From positions 1 through 16,825 of the forward strand of contig VAWY01000146.1 in assembly GCA_005888335.1 (NCBI GenBank): a stretch of 16,825 nt of DNA, written 5' to 3'. Positions 7,254 to 13,577 of the stretch are shown in pieces; position 1 is the stretch's first letter; the number at the start of each line of letters is the position of its first letter. The notes below the pieces were generated by a model. It ran no database searches and had not been told where the DNA came from. It saw only the letters and a program-made list of their open reading frames with translations. The translations under genes and the position numbers were made by a program. The DNA is from Actinomycetota bacterium (lineage in GTDB: Bacteria; Actinomycetota; Thermoleophilia; Solirubrobacterales; Solirubrobacteraceae).

Positions 7254-7984
7254 CGAACCTGAGACGCATCCTCTTTGTCGGCGACCCGGGGGAGCCGCGA
7301 GCGCAGGCGGCAAGCGATCTCGCCAGCCGTATGTCGGCGACGCTCTCGTTCCTCCCCGCCGGTGTCGGATCGGCCGCGACGGGCGTCGATCGACGTGCTT
7401 CGGGCACAAGGGGCACAGTCGCGACGCTCGATCCTCCCATTCCGCAGGAGGTCGTCATCAGGGCCGGCAAGCAGCGGGCCGACCTCATCGTCGCCGGCCC
7501 GCCAATGCCCGACGAGGTGGCCGTTCGACTGGCGGACGAGACAGGTTGTCCAGTGCTGGTACTGCCGGAGTCGAGCACACGACTGCCCAGGCGGCCCAAC
7601 ATCTTGGTCGGCCTCGACGATCACGGAGACCCAGACGCGATCGTCGGCGCGACGACGCGCGTGGCACAGGCAGTCGGTGGACGGCTGACGCTCGTACACG
7701 TCGTCGAGCTGTACTCGCGCGACCTTCACGTCCAGCTCGATGCCGGATGGCGGGTGCTCGCCTCCGCGGTCCGGCTCATCAGTCCCCACGTGTCGGCGTC
7801 CGCCACGGTTCTTGTCGGCGATCCCGCAGGCGAGCTGCTCGACGCCGCCGCGGGAAGTCAGGCGGACATCATCGCCATCGGCGCGCCGGGCGACGTGTCA
7901 GCCGGCGTGAACTCGGTAGCCGCGGCAGTCCTCGGGGACGCGGGTTGCCCCATCCTGTTGGTGCCCGGAGAAGGCGTCGCATGA
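7250..7984 (+). CDS. Divergent tandem universal stress protein
   Basis: A 244-residue protein with two Usp-like halves. The first (about 1-105, LRRILFVGDPGEPRAQAASD to GCPVLVLPES) is shortened and has no nucleotide signature. The second (about 110-244) starts PNILVGLDDHGDPDAIVGAT and ends GCPILLVPGEG; its signature GAPGDVSAGVNSVA lacks the last Gly. ATP binding is therefore doubtful and the protein may act as a structural or regulatory partner of the preceding tandem Usp (inference). The start overlaps the upstream stop (ATGA, 7250-7253) and the stop overlaps an 18-codon mini-ORF (ATGA, 7981-7984), so all are probably made from one message. Confidence 0.88.
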   Translation: MTNLRRILFVGDPGEPRAQAASDLASRMSATLSFLPAGVGSAATGVDRRASGTRGTVATLDPPIPQEVVIRAGKQRADLIVAGPPMPDEVAVRLADETGCPVLVLPESSTRLPRRPNILVGLDDHGDPDAIVGATTRVAQAVGGRLTLVHVVELYSRDLHVQLDAGWRVLASAVRLISPHVSASATVLVGDPAGELLDAAAGSQADIIAIGAPGDVSAGVNSVAAAVLGDAGCPILLVPGEGVA

Positions 7985-8037
7985 GCTTCTTCGTCGAGCG
8001 ACAGCCTGATCATCCGGGCAACCGCGTGAAGTCATGA
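7981..8037 (+). CDS. 18-codon mini-ORF bridging Usp and hemerythrin genes
   Basis: Encodes MSFFVERQPDHPGNRVKS. Its ATG overlaps the stop of the divergent Usp gene as ATGA (7981-7984), and its own stop overlaps the start of the hemerythrin gene as ATGA (8034-8037). A random 53-nt gap would rarely be spanned exactly with both junctions of this type. It may serve as a translational bridge that keeps ribosomes moving to the hemerythrin start, or it may be a gene remnant. No function is claimed for the peptide. Confidence 0.4.
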   Translation: MSFFVERQPDHPGNRVKS

Positions 8038-8483
8038 ACAGAGACCCGGCACTCATCTCGCTCTCGCGCGACCATCACAAGACCCTGGTGGCCGCTCAAG
8101 AGCTGCGGCGGGCCACCGCGCAAACGGCAGCCGACGTCCGCGCGCGGTTTCTCTCGTACTGGAACACACATGGCCGCGCGCACTTCCGTACGGAGGAAGA
8201 GGTGCTGCTGCCCGCGTTCGCCGCGCACGGAGATCCCTATCACCGGCTGGTTGGCCGCGCGCTGTGCGACCACGTTGCGATCCGCCAGCGGGTCGATGCC
8301 CTCGTCAGCGAATCGCCAGCGCTACCTGCTGTCCTGCACGACCTCGGCAGCCGACTCGCCGAACACGTACGGCTCGAGGAACGAGAGCTGTTCCCGCTGA
8401 TCGAGCGGACGATGCCCGCTGCACGACTCGCCGCGGTGGCGGTCGCGCTTGAGCAGGCGGCCGCCGGCAAGCCCGGTGAGTGA
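8034..8483 (+). CDS. Hemerythrin-like HHE domain protein
   Basis: A 149-residue four-helix protein expected to bind a di-iron centre. Candidate iron ligands in order: SRDHHKTL (residues 11-18), the HFRTEEEVLLPAF segment around residue 46, LCDHVAIRQRV in the third helix, and LAEHVRLEERELFPLIE in the fourth, which together give the His/Glu set of the HHE family. Members sense or carry O2 or NO or take part in iron and redox stress responses. It is the last gene of the coupled Usp chain and converges with the anti-sigma gene (8 nt between stops). The pairing with Usp genes fits a low-oxygen or redox stress role (inference). Confidence 0.92.
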   Translation: MNRDPALISLSRDHHKTLVAAQELRRATAQTAADVRARFLSYWNTHGRAHFRTEEEVLLPAFAAHGDPYHRLVGRALCDHVAIRQRVDALVSESPALPAVLHDLGSRLAEHVRLEERELFPLIERTMPAARLAAVAVALEQAAAGKPGE

Positions 8484-8491
8484 GATGACAC

Positions 8492-8722
8492 CTAGGACTG
8501 CTGGGCGACGAGGTCGCGAAGGCTGTCGTGATCCTCGTGGCATGCCGGGCAGCCCTGCAGATGGGCGCGCATGCCGGGCAGCCGGGCGTCGGCGTCCTCG
8601 CCGGCCAGCTCCAGCTCGACGTACTCGTCGAGTAGCTCGAAGCACTCCTCGCAACTCACTTCAGGGCCTAGCGGACCCAAGAGCGCAGCGATCAGTTCGG
8701 TATGTCGGGGATCAGTGGTCAT
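8492..8722 (-). CDS. Zinc-finger anti-sigma factor, soluble
   Basis: A 76-residue protein with the mycothiol-system style anti-sigma (zf-HC2) layout: CEECFELLDEYVELELAGED followed by RAHLQGCPACHEDHDSL, giving a CxxC near residues 25-28 and an H-x3-C-x2-C at about 55-61. There is no membrane segment, so it is a cytosolic ZAS protein, probably redox-responsive through zinc and thiols (family knowledge). Its ATG at 8722 lies inside the 3' end of the ECF sigma gene (11-bp overlap), the usual arrangement for a sigma/anti-sigma pair. It would bind and silence that sigma factor until stress. Confidence 0.87.
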   Translation of the reverse strand: MTTDPRHTELIAALLGPLGPEVSCEECFELLDEYVELELAGEDADARLPGMRAHLQGCPACHEDHDSLRDLVAQQS

Positions 8723-9455
8723 GTCCGGCTCCGATGGCGGTGGTCGTCTCGAGGGCAAGACCGGCGACGGCGAGCGCCGCCCGAAGCTTGCGTCGAGCAT
8801 CGTGAAGCGTCTTGTAGAGCGCCCCGCGCGTCGTGTTCAGCCGCTCGGCGAGCACGTCGATCGGAACGCCCCCGAGTGCGAGCGCGCAGAAGACCTCGCG
8901 CTGGTGGGAAGTCAGCTCGGTGCGCACCGCAGCGCGCAGCGCGTCGAGCGTCTCGGTGTCCTCGACGACCTGCTGCGCGGAGGCGCCGCCGTCCCGCATC
9001 GCCGGCCAGGCGTTTTCGTCGAGCATCACCTCGCGACCGTGCCAGCTACGCCGCCGCGCCTTGACCCCCGCCTCGAGCAACACGAACTTGTACGCCCATG
9101 TGGTGAAGCGACTGGCTCCCCGGAAAGTGTCGAGCTTGGCGAGGATGGCCACGAGCGCGTCATTCGCGGCCTGCGTGGCCAGGTCGTCGAACTCGCCGTA
9201 TGGCACGTGGCTGAGCGTCTGGCGGCGCCGGTTGAGCTCGAAGTGCGCACCGCGCAGCAGCAGGTCGTGCAGATCGGCGACCGCCTCGTCGCGCACGGCG
9301 GCGGGTCCGCGCAACGCGGCGAGCCACGCGTGTGAATCGCGTTGAGCGTCCCCCGCGTCGTGTTGTGCGGCGCCTGGCACGCGTCTCCGAGCGTAGACGC
9401 GCGCGGCCGGGCCCCTGGAGACGGGGATCGCTTCGGTGGCCGTCAAATGCATCAT
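8712..9455 (-). CDS. ECF-type RNA polymerase sigma factor
   Basis: A 247-residue sigma-70 family protein. Region 2 is seen in LATQAANDALVAILAKLDTF and FRGASRFTTWAYKFVLLEAG; region 4 is LTSHQREVFCALALGGVPID then LAERLNTTRGALYKTLHDAR, a helix-turn-helix that binds the -35. The N-terminal 35 or so residues are atypical and basic, so the true start may be further in. The listed start is the first of two ATG codons at 9455, without a convincing SD. It overlaps the anti-sigma gene by 11 bp. The sequence CGACGTAAG lies 30 nt upstream and recurs 30 nt before a mini-ORF leading to the patatin gene, hinting at common control. Confidence 0.88.
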   Translation of the reverse strand: MMHLTATEAIPVSRGPAARVYARRRVPGAAQHDAGDAQRDSHAWLAALRGPAAVRDEAVADLHDLLLRGAHFELNRRRQTLSHVPYGEFDDLATQAANDALVAILAKLDTFRGASRFTTWAYKFVLLEAGVKARRRSWHGREVMLDENAWPAMRDGGASAQQVVEDTETLDALRAAVRTELTSHQREVFCALALGGVPIDVLAERLNTTRGALYKTLHDARRKLRAALAVAGLALETTTAIGAGHDH

Positions 9456-9484
9456 GGTTCGTTCGCGACGACGCGCCGAGGTTT

Positions 9485-9493
9485 CTTACGTCG
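9485..9493 (-). promoter_or_regulatory. Shared CGACGTAAG motif upstream of sigma gene
   Basis: Minus strand CGACGTAAG, last base 30 nt from the sigma-factor ATG. The same 9-mer occurs on the plus strand at 10080-10088, also 30 nt from an ATG. It could be a -10 region. No matching -35 was found. Confidence 0.25.
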
Positions 9494-9516
9494 CTCGTCG
9501 TTATGCCGACCCTGAT

Positions 9517-10011
9517 TCAGGCTGCCCAGCGCGCACCGGCGTCGCAGTGACCGCGGCCCGGCGAGCGGCGTACGGGAATCCGCTGAACCGGAAGACCGCT
9601 GATGCGCTCGGCTCGGTGGCTGAGATCGAGTGGGTTCCACGCCCACGCCCAGCGGTCGCGGGCGAAGAGCAGGATCTCGCTCGCGGGATGAGTGACGAGC
9701 GCGTCGCCGATGGCGGTGATCGGGTCGGGATCGCCCACGCCGGAGACCTCGATGGCCAGTCCCTCGGCGACACAGAGCTGCTTCAGGGTGACGAGCTGGA
9801 GATGCGCACACGGCGCACTCGCAGACGGATCGCCCACCCAGTCCAGGCCGTGCAGCCACGCCGGGACCATCAGGATGAACGACGCGTCGTGGTCGGCCCT
9901 TCGCCGGCAGGCCGCGACGACTGTGGCCGGGTCGGCGGTCCAGTCGGCGACGACAAGGACTCGAGCGTTCGTCCGCGGCGAACTCGCTGCTTGGTGTCCG
10001 TTCATCTCCAT
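9517..10011 (-). CDS. Usp-like alpha/beta protein (hypothetical)
   Basis: A 164-residue protein with alternating strands and helices: ARVLVVADWTADPATVVAAC, then ASFILMVPAWLHGLDW, then GDPDPITAIGDALVTHPASE followed by ILLFARDRWAWAWNPLDLSH. The order of strands and the strand-Asp at the start resemble the Usp/HUP fold, but the G-2x-G-9x-G signature is replaced by an aromatic stretch (RDRWAWAWNP), so this is a distant or non-ATP-binding relative. The start at 10011 is supported by GGAGA about 6 nt upstream; an open frame continues further but is then the shadow of the patatin gene. It is divergent from the patatin gene, with a shared intergenic region. Confidence 0.68.
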   Translation of the reverse strand: MEMNGHQAASSPRTNARVLVVADWTADPATVVAACRRRADHDASFILMVPAWLHGLDWVGDPSASAPCAHLQLVTLKQLCVAEGLAIEVSGVGDPDPITAIGDALVTHPASEILLFARDRWAWAWNPLDLSHRAERISGLPVQRIPVRRSPGRGHCDAGARWAA

Positions 10012-10079
10012 CGTCGTCTCCAGTCGTGGGGTGACCCGATGTGCGAGGGCGACCTCAACGTTCATACGTCGGCGCCGGT

Positions 10080-10088
10080 CGACGTAAG
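10080..10088 (+). promoter_or_regulatory. Shared CGACGTAAG motif upstream of patatin mini-ORF
   Basis: Same 9-mer as before the ECF sigma gene, and again 30 nt from an ATG (10118, the mini-ORF). This suggests that the sigma factor may drive both its own gene and the patatin unit, but the case rests on two sites. Confidence 0.25.
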
Positions 10089-10117
10089 GGTTCGGCGTCG
10101 CCCAGCGCAAACGGGAC

Positions 10118-10153
10118 ATGACGAACTTGACCGACACCCAACTGCGGTCATGA
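10118..10153 (+). CDS. 11-codon mini-ORF upstream of patatin gene
   Basis: Encodes MTNLTDTQLRS and stops in an ATGA overlap (10150-10153) with the patatin start. No strong SD is seen in front of either start. It may be a translated leader that couples into the patatin gene; chance is possible because the frame is short. Confidence 0.28.
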   Translation: MTNLTDTQLRS

Positions 10154-11037
10154 GCGTCGCCTTCGTGCTTTCGGGCGGCGCCAGCCTGGGCGCGGTTCAG
10201 GTCGGCATGCTCAGAGCGCTCGTCGACGAAGGCATTCGCCCTGACCTGCTGGTCGGCACCTCGGTCGGCGCCGTCAACGGCGCGTTCCTCGCAGGGCGCG
10301 ACTTCACCCGGCAGAGCGTTGACGAGCTCGCTGAGCTGTGGCTCAGCGTCCGGCGCGGCCAGGTGTTCCCGCTCGAGCCAGTGACCGGCCTCCTCGGCTT
10401 CCTCGGCGCGCGCAAGAACTTGGTCCCCGACCGTGCGCTGCGGCGGCTGATCAGCCGGAACACCGACTGCGACCGTCTGGAGCAGCTCCCCATTCCGCTC
10501 CACGTCGTCGCGTGCGACGTCCTCACCGGCACGGAAGTACGGCTCTCGGACGGCCCGCTGGTCGATGCCGTGCTGGCCAGCGCTGCCATCCCTGGAGTCC
10601 TGCCGCCCGTCGACTGGAACGGGCGCCTGCTCATCGACGGTGGCGTGATCAACAACACCCCGATCACGCATGCGCTCGAGCTCGGCGCCACCGAGATCTA
10701 CGTGCTGCCCACGGTTGGCCCCTGCGCCCTGACCGAGGCACCGCGTGGCGCCCTCGGAATGCTGGTGTACGCCACCAGCCTCATGGTCGCCCACCGCTTT
10801 GCCGCCGAGACGCTGACACTCAACGACCGCGCCGACGTGACCATCCTTCCGCCGCCCTGCCCGATGACCGTCCAGCCGATGGACTTCGGGCATGCCGAAG
10901 AGCTGATGCAGCGCGCCGAAGCCGATGCGCGACCCTTCCTGGCGGATCGCGAGCCGCGTGTGGTGCCTCTGCCTCGACGGCGGACGCCGCTTCGCGCGAG
11001 CCCCGTGCCGAACTGCGACCTGCCGTCGGCCAGTTGA
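10150..11037 (+). CDS. Patatin-like phospholipase
   Basis: A 295-residue lipid acyl hydrolase of the RssA/patatin class. The oxyanion-hole glycines are in SGGASLGAVQVG (8-19), the nucleophile is S38 in GTSVGAVNG (GxSxG), and the dyad aspartate is D163 in LLIDGGVINNTP. The region ACDVLTGTEVRLSDGPLVDA and SAAIPGVLPP are also typical. It would release fatty acids from phospholipids or act on another lipid ester; the substrate cannot be told. ATG 10150 is chosen because the protein begins with the first strand MSVAFVLSGG, and the long frame upstream is a shadow of the Usp-like gene. The C-terminal tail is basic and low complexity. The stop is followed 8 nt later by a small conserved-looking gene. 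Confidence 0.93.
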   Translation: MSVAFVLSGGASLGAVQVGMLRALVDEGIRPDLLVGTSVGAVNGAFLAGRDFTRQSVDELAELWLSVRRGQVFPLEPVTGLLGFLGARKNLVPDRALRRLISRNTDCDRLEQLPIPLHVVACDVLTGTEVRLSDGPLVDAVLASAAIPGVLPPVDWNGRLLIDGGVINNTPITHALELGATEIYVLPTVGPCALTEAPRGALGMLVYATSLMVAHRFAAETLTLNDRADVTILPPPCPMTVQPMDFGHAEELMQRAEADARPFLADREPRVVPLPRRRTPLRASPVPNCDLPSAS

Positions 11038-11045
11038 GTACGGCG

Positions 11046-11261
11046 ATGGACGGGCATCTGGACCACCAGCCGCGCGCCGTGCTGCACGTACCGCGCGACG
11101 TCATCGTCTGGCGCCGGAGCTTGCTCGTCGAGGCGGGATTCGAACCGGAGCTGGCGCGCGAATTGTCAAGCCACGCCGGATACGACCTCCACGACTTGCT
11201 GAACCTGGTCGATCGAGGCTGTTCACCACCGCTCGCGGCTCGGATCCTCGCGCCGTTCTGA
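11046..11261 (+). CDS. Small hypothetical protein downstream of patatin
   Basis: A 71-residue protein with a normal composition: VIVWRRSLLVEAGFEPELAR then LSSHAGYDLHDLLNLVDRGC and SPPLAARILAPF. It reads like a short helical protein whose middle resembles a helix-hairpin that recognises the C-terminal end as a conserved block; I recall similar small proteins in actinobacterial genomes but cannot name a family. ATG 11046 lies 8 nt after the patatin stop, so the two are likely one transcript; TTG at 11034 is an alternative start. No membrane segment or cysteine pair. Function unknown. Confidence 0.65.
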   Translation: MDGHLDHQPRAVLHVPRDVIVWRRSLLVEAGFEPELARELSSHAGYDLHDLLNLVDRGCSPPLAARILAPF

Positions 11262-11336
11262 GTACCGCTATCCCGGGGTCACACCCGTGACCTACACACG
11301 TCATCGGCGGTCCACCGTATCGCCGGTCGCACGCCG

Positions 11337-11882
11337 TCAGGAGGGCATGTGGGGGCCGCCGCCGACCGGCGGCGACATGACGACAACCGGACACCGGGCT
11401 GCACGGGACACATCCCCCGAGAGCCATGACGGGCCGAAGACGATCAGCAGGCGCGCGTCTTGGTCGTGCGCGAAGCGCGTCAAGAGGCACTGCGTGCTCC
11501 GGCCGCCTCTCAAGAGCTCGAACTGTCGCTCCCCGATCACTCGCCGGACGTTCGCAACCACGCGGTGCCGGGTCGTCAAGCGGGCGCGAGCGTCTAGGGC
11601 GCGCGTACCGACGTCGTCAACCTCCGCGAGCGAAACCGCGTGGGCAAGGACCAACGGTGCGTCGACCTCGGCCCCCAGTGCGCCGGCCAAACGCATCGCA
11701 CGTCGGGCGTCGCTCGACGCATCGACGGCGCAGACGATCGGCCCGACGTGGGCGGCGTGGCTTCCTGTGGGCACCAGGACAAACGCGGATCCGTCGCGGA
11801 GGCCACGCAAGTGGCGCTCGAGGTGCCACATGAGCTCGTCCTGGGCGACGTTCGCATCGGGAGGCGGGAGGAGGATTGCCAT
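11337..11882 (-). CDS. Universal stress protein, divergent single domain
   Basis: A 181-residue protein. After about 45 residues of leader sequence, the Usp domain begins GPIVCAVDASSDARRAMRLA, continues DAPLVLAHAVSLAEVDDVGT and ends ARCPVVVMSPPVGGG. The nucleotide signature is not recognisable (VFGPSWLSGDVSRA), so ATP binding is doubtful. The ATG at 11882 has no SD. Its upstream region is a clear relative of the region before the WrbA-like gene at 6184, including a copy of the recurrent element 37 nt upstream, and it is divergent from the stump of another Usp gene. Together they form a copy of the divergent promoter block at 6184-6327. Confidence 0.85.
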   Translation of the reverse strand: MAILLPPPDANVAQDELMWHLERHLRGLRDGSAFVLVPTGSHAAHVGPIVCAVDASSDARRAMRLAGALGAEVDAPLVLAHAVSLAEVDDVGTRALDARARLTTRHRVVANVRRVIGERQFELLRGGRSTQCLLTRFAHDQDARLLIVFGPSWLSGDVSRAARCPVVVMSPPVGGGPHMPS

Positions 11883-11918
11883 CTAGTCACAGCTTGGCCC
11901 GCCGCGGGGTGCGTTCCT

Positions 11919-11938
11919 ATACACGCGCGGGCCCATCC
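11919..11938 (-). promoter_or_regulatory. Recurrent 20-bp element, site 9 (upstream of minus-strand Usp)
   Basis: Minus strand reads GGATG-N9-GTGTAT. The left half is perfect, and the last T is 37 nt before ATG 11882. Confidence 0.45.
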
Positions 11939-11968
11939 GGTTGGTGCTCGGCGGTCGTTTGCGCATCC

Positions 11969-11988
11969 GGATGCAGCCCCGGCCCCAT
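11969..11988 (+). promoter_or_regulatory. Recurrent 20-bp element, site 10 (upstream of Usp stump)
   Basis: Plus strand reads GGATGCAGCCCCGGCCCCAT, a perfect match, 35 nt before ATG 12023. The gap of 30 nt to the divergent site 9 equals the gap between sites 7 and 8. Confidence 0.58.
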
Positions 11989-12022
11989 ACCACCGGGGCG
12001 CGGGCATCGCCACGCTCTTGGC

Positions 12023-12085
12023 ATGGCTCGTGCTCGACCGACGGTCATCTGCGCCCTCGACCGCGCCGTCCCGGGGCAGGCATGA
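12023..12085 (+). pseudogene. N-terminal stump of a Usp gene, now a 20-codon leader ORF
   Basis: Encodes MARARPTVICALDRAVPGQA. The first 13 residues match the start of the tandem Usp at 6327 (MRLHRPTIVCGVDGSS), and the upstream DNA is also related to that gene's promoter region, so this is the remnant of a paralogous Usp whose body has been lost. The stop forms an ATGA overlap (12082-12085) with a small membrane-protein gene, so the stump is probably still translated and now couples into that gene. The intact promoter element upstream suggests that it is still expressed (inference). Confidence 0.6.
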
Positions 12086-12372
12086 GCGTCTTCGTCTGGT
12101 CGATGGTCGGAATCGCGATCTGGCACTTCACGATCTTCGTTCCGGATCGGTTCGCCGGCGGGATCGTGGGCGCTTTCCTGGCGGCGTGGATGGGCGGCGT
12201 CGCGTCGGGCTTCGTCATCGAGGGCTTCGCTCTCCCAAGCGACAACCCACCCGGGATGCGGCATGCGCTCTACGCGCTGCCTGGCTCTCTGTTAGGCCTC
12301 GTTGCCTGCTACGGCTACGGCGCGAGGGCCCAACGGCTCCGACACCAGCTGACGGTGAGGAGTGCGGACTGA
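12082..12372 (+). CDS. Small membrane protein, about three helices (hypothetical)
   Basis: A 96-residue protein with hydrophobic segments at about 4-20 (FVWSMVGIAIWHFTIFV), 25-48 (AGGIVGAFLAAWMGGVASGFVI) and 64-80 (ALYALPGSLLGLVACYGYGA), and a basic C-terminal tail. The glycine-rich helices resemble small GlsB/YeaQ-type membrane proteins, but the match is only general. Its ATG overlaps the Usp stump stop as ATGA, so it has taken over the Usp promoter and translation start. Function unknown. Confidence 0.65.
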   Translation: MSVFVWSMVGIAIWHFTIFVPDRFAGGIVGAFLAAWMGGVASGFVIEGFALPSDNPPGMRHALYALPGSLLGLVACYGYGARAQRLRHQLTVRSAD

Positions 12373-12553
12373 CAGATCCGGGGCTTTGCGCCCAGCTACT
12401 GGATGTGCGCGCGTAGCGCTGACCGCGCGATTCGCCACCGAGCGACAACGAGCGGTGCGTACTGGCCGCCCTCCGCGAGGTACTCCATCAGTGCCTCGTG
12501 AAGCGGGATCGTGTTCCTGCTCGACTCACGTCGGAGTGCGCGGTATATCGCTC

Positions 12554-12569
12554 GCGTCATGCATGACGC
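12554..12569. repeat. 16-bp perfect palindrome
   Basis: GCGTCATGCATGACGC, lying in the 248-nt gene-free stretch 12373-12620 between the small membrane protein and the recombinase remnant. It may be an operator or a protein-binding site of the lost element. Nothing else coding is seen in that stretch; a 7-bp inverted repeat (AGGTCTC 12583-12589, GAGACCT 12611-12617) could be a weak terminator of the recombinase. Confidence 0.4.
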
Positions 12570-12620
12570 AGGACACGTGACTAGGTCTCCGCGAACCCCA
12601 GCCTGGCTCAGAGACCTGGA

Positions 12621-13439
12621 TCAGTTGACTGCCAGGCTGAGGTGGGGCCCGAGGCTGTCGTCGAAGAGGTGGCCGTACTTGTCGAGGGTGAACGCGGCGG
12701 AGTGGTGGCCCATCCAGCGCTGCAGGCGAAGTGGGCTTGCGCCGGCGTCGATGAGCAGCGCGGCGCGCCCTGAACGCCGACAACAGCAACTCCGTGTCGC
12801 CACGTCCGACGATGACCGCTGGCAACCGCGTGGCGAGCGGGTGGCTGACCGGGATCGTGCGTCGGCCGTGCCGCGACTTGGGGCCGGTGAGCTGGCCGTT
12901 GACGATCGCGCGGCGCACGTGGATCCTCGGCTGCGCTGCGTCGAGGTCGGCGTCCATGACCCGCAGGGCGATCGCCTCGGAGATCCGCAGACCGGTCGCG
13001 GCCAGCAGTTCGAAGAGCGGCCGCCATTCGTCTGGGATCTCGGCCAGCGGCCGCGCGAGCTGCTGGCGTGTGAGGAAGCGACGCTCGTCGAACCGCGTCC
13101 GCGCCTACGCCTCGGCAGCAAGATCACCGGCTCCGCGCCATCGCGGAGCAGGCCGGCCCGGACGGCGTGGCGCAGGCAGGACTGCAGAGGCAACACGGCG
13201 TTCCGCACCGAGCGGTCAGTGAGTCGGTGACCGTCCTCATCGGTCAGGCGGCATAGCCAGTCGACGTACGCACGCGCACGGCGCTCGTCGATGTCGCGCA
13301 GTCGCTCGTCGGGAGCGGAAGGTTGTCCGGCATGGCTATCGGTCCCCGCCGCACGAGCTACCCGCCAGGCGGGCCGCCGGGCACACCCATCATGTCGCTC
13401 GCCGCGTCGCACGAGAGCTTCGCCGTCCTGCGATTTCAC
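12621..13439 (-). pseudogene. Tyrosine recombinase/integrase remnant
   Basis: Phage-type integrase homology runs in three pieces and two frames. The core-binding part (RLRDIDERRARAYVDWLCRL to AVRAGLLRDGAEPVILLP) starts near 13304; the ATG at 13439 is nominal and the upstream residues look like shadow sequence. At about 13098-13125 the frame changes by one base, and homology continues with TRFDERRFLTRQQLARPLAE, LLAATGLRISEAIALRVMDA and GPKSRHGRRTIPVSHPLA (catalytic Arg and Lys region). Near 12755-12775 it jumps back to the first frame at LLIDAGASPLRLQRWMGHHS and TLDKYGHLFD (second His and Tyr). The H-x-x-R box between them is missing, so an internal deletion has removed a catalytic segment. 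It cannot be an active enzyme. Confidence 0.85.
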
Positions 13440-13507
13440 CGCAGGACGCGTGCCCGGCGGTGATGCGCGTCAGATGACCGCCGCCGACCGCCGTGGAGCC
13501 ATGCGAG

Positions 13508-13529
13508 AACTCGCCAGAAACTCGCCAGA
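13508..13529. repeat. Two tandem 11-bp repeats (AACTCGCCAGA)
   Basis: Two exact copies of AACTCGCCAGA in a row, 13508-13518 and 13519-13529. A matching pair occurs at 13739-13760, on the other side of the tRNA fragment. The 11-bp period is near one helical turn and they may be integrase arm-type sites. Confidence 0.55.
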
Positions 13530-13577
13530 AAATCAAACCGGGCCGAGTAGGCCCCTTGAATACGCGGCTTCAGACGC

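Noticed and set aside
9436..10149. N-terminal extension of the patatin frame (to 533 codons)
   Set aside because: It is antisense to the Usp-like gene and has no recognisable domain; patatin proteins start at the MSVAFVLSGG strand.
10012..10893. Upstream extension of the Usp-like minus-strand frame (to 458 codons)
   Set aside because: The extra part is antisense to the patatin gene, which has clear catalytic motifs; the SD at 10011 marks the real start.
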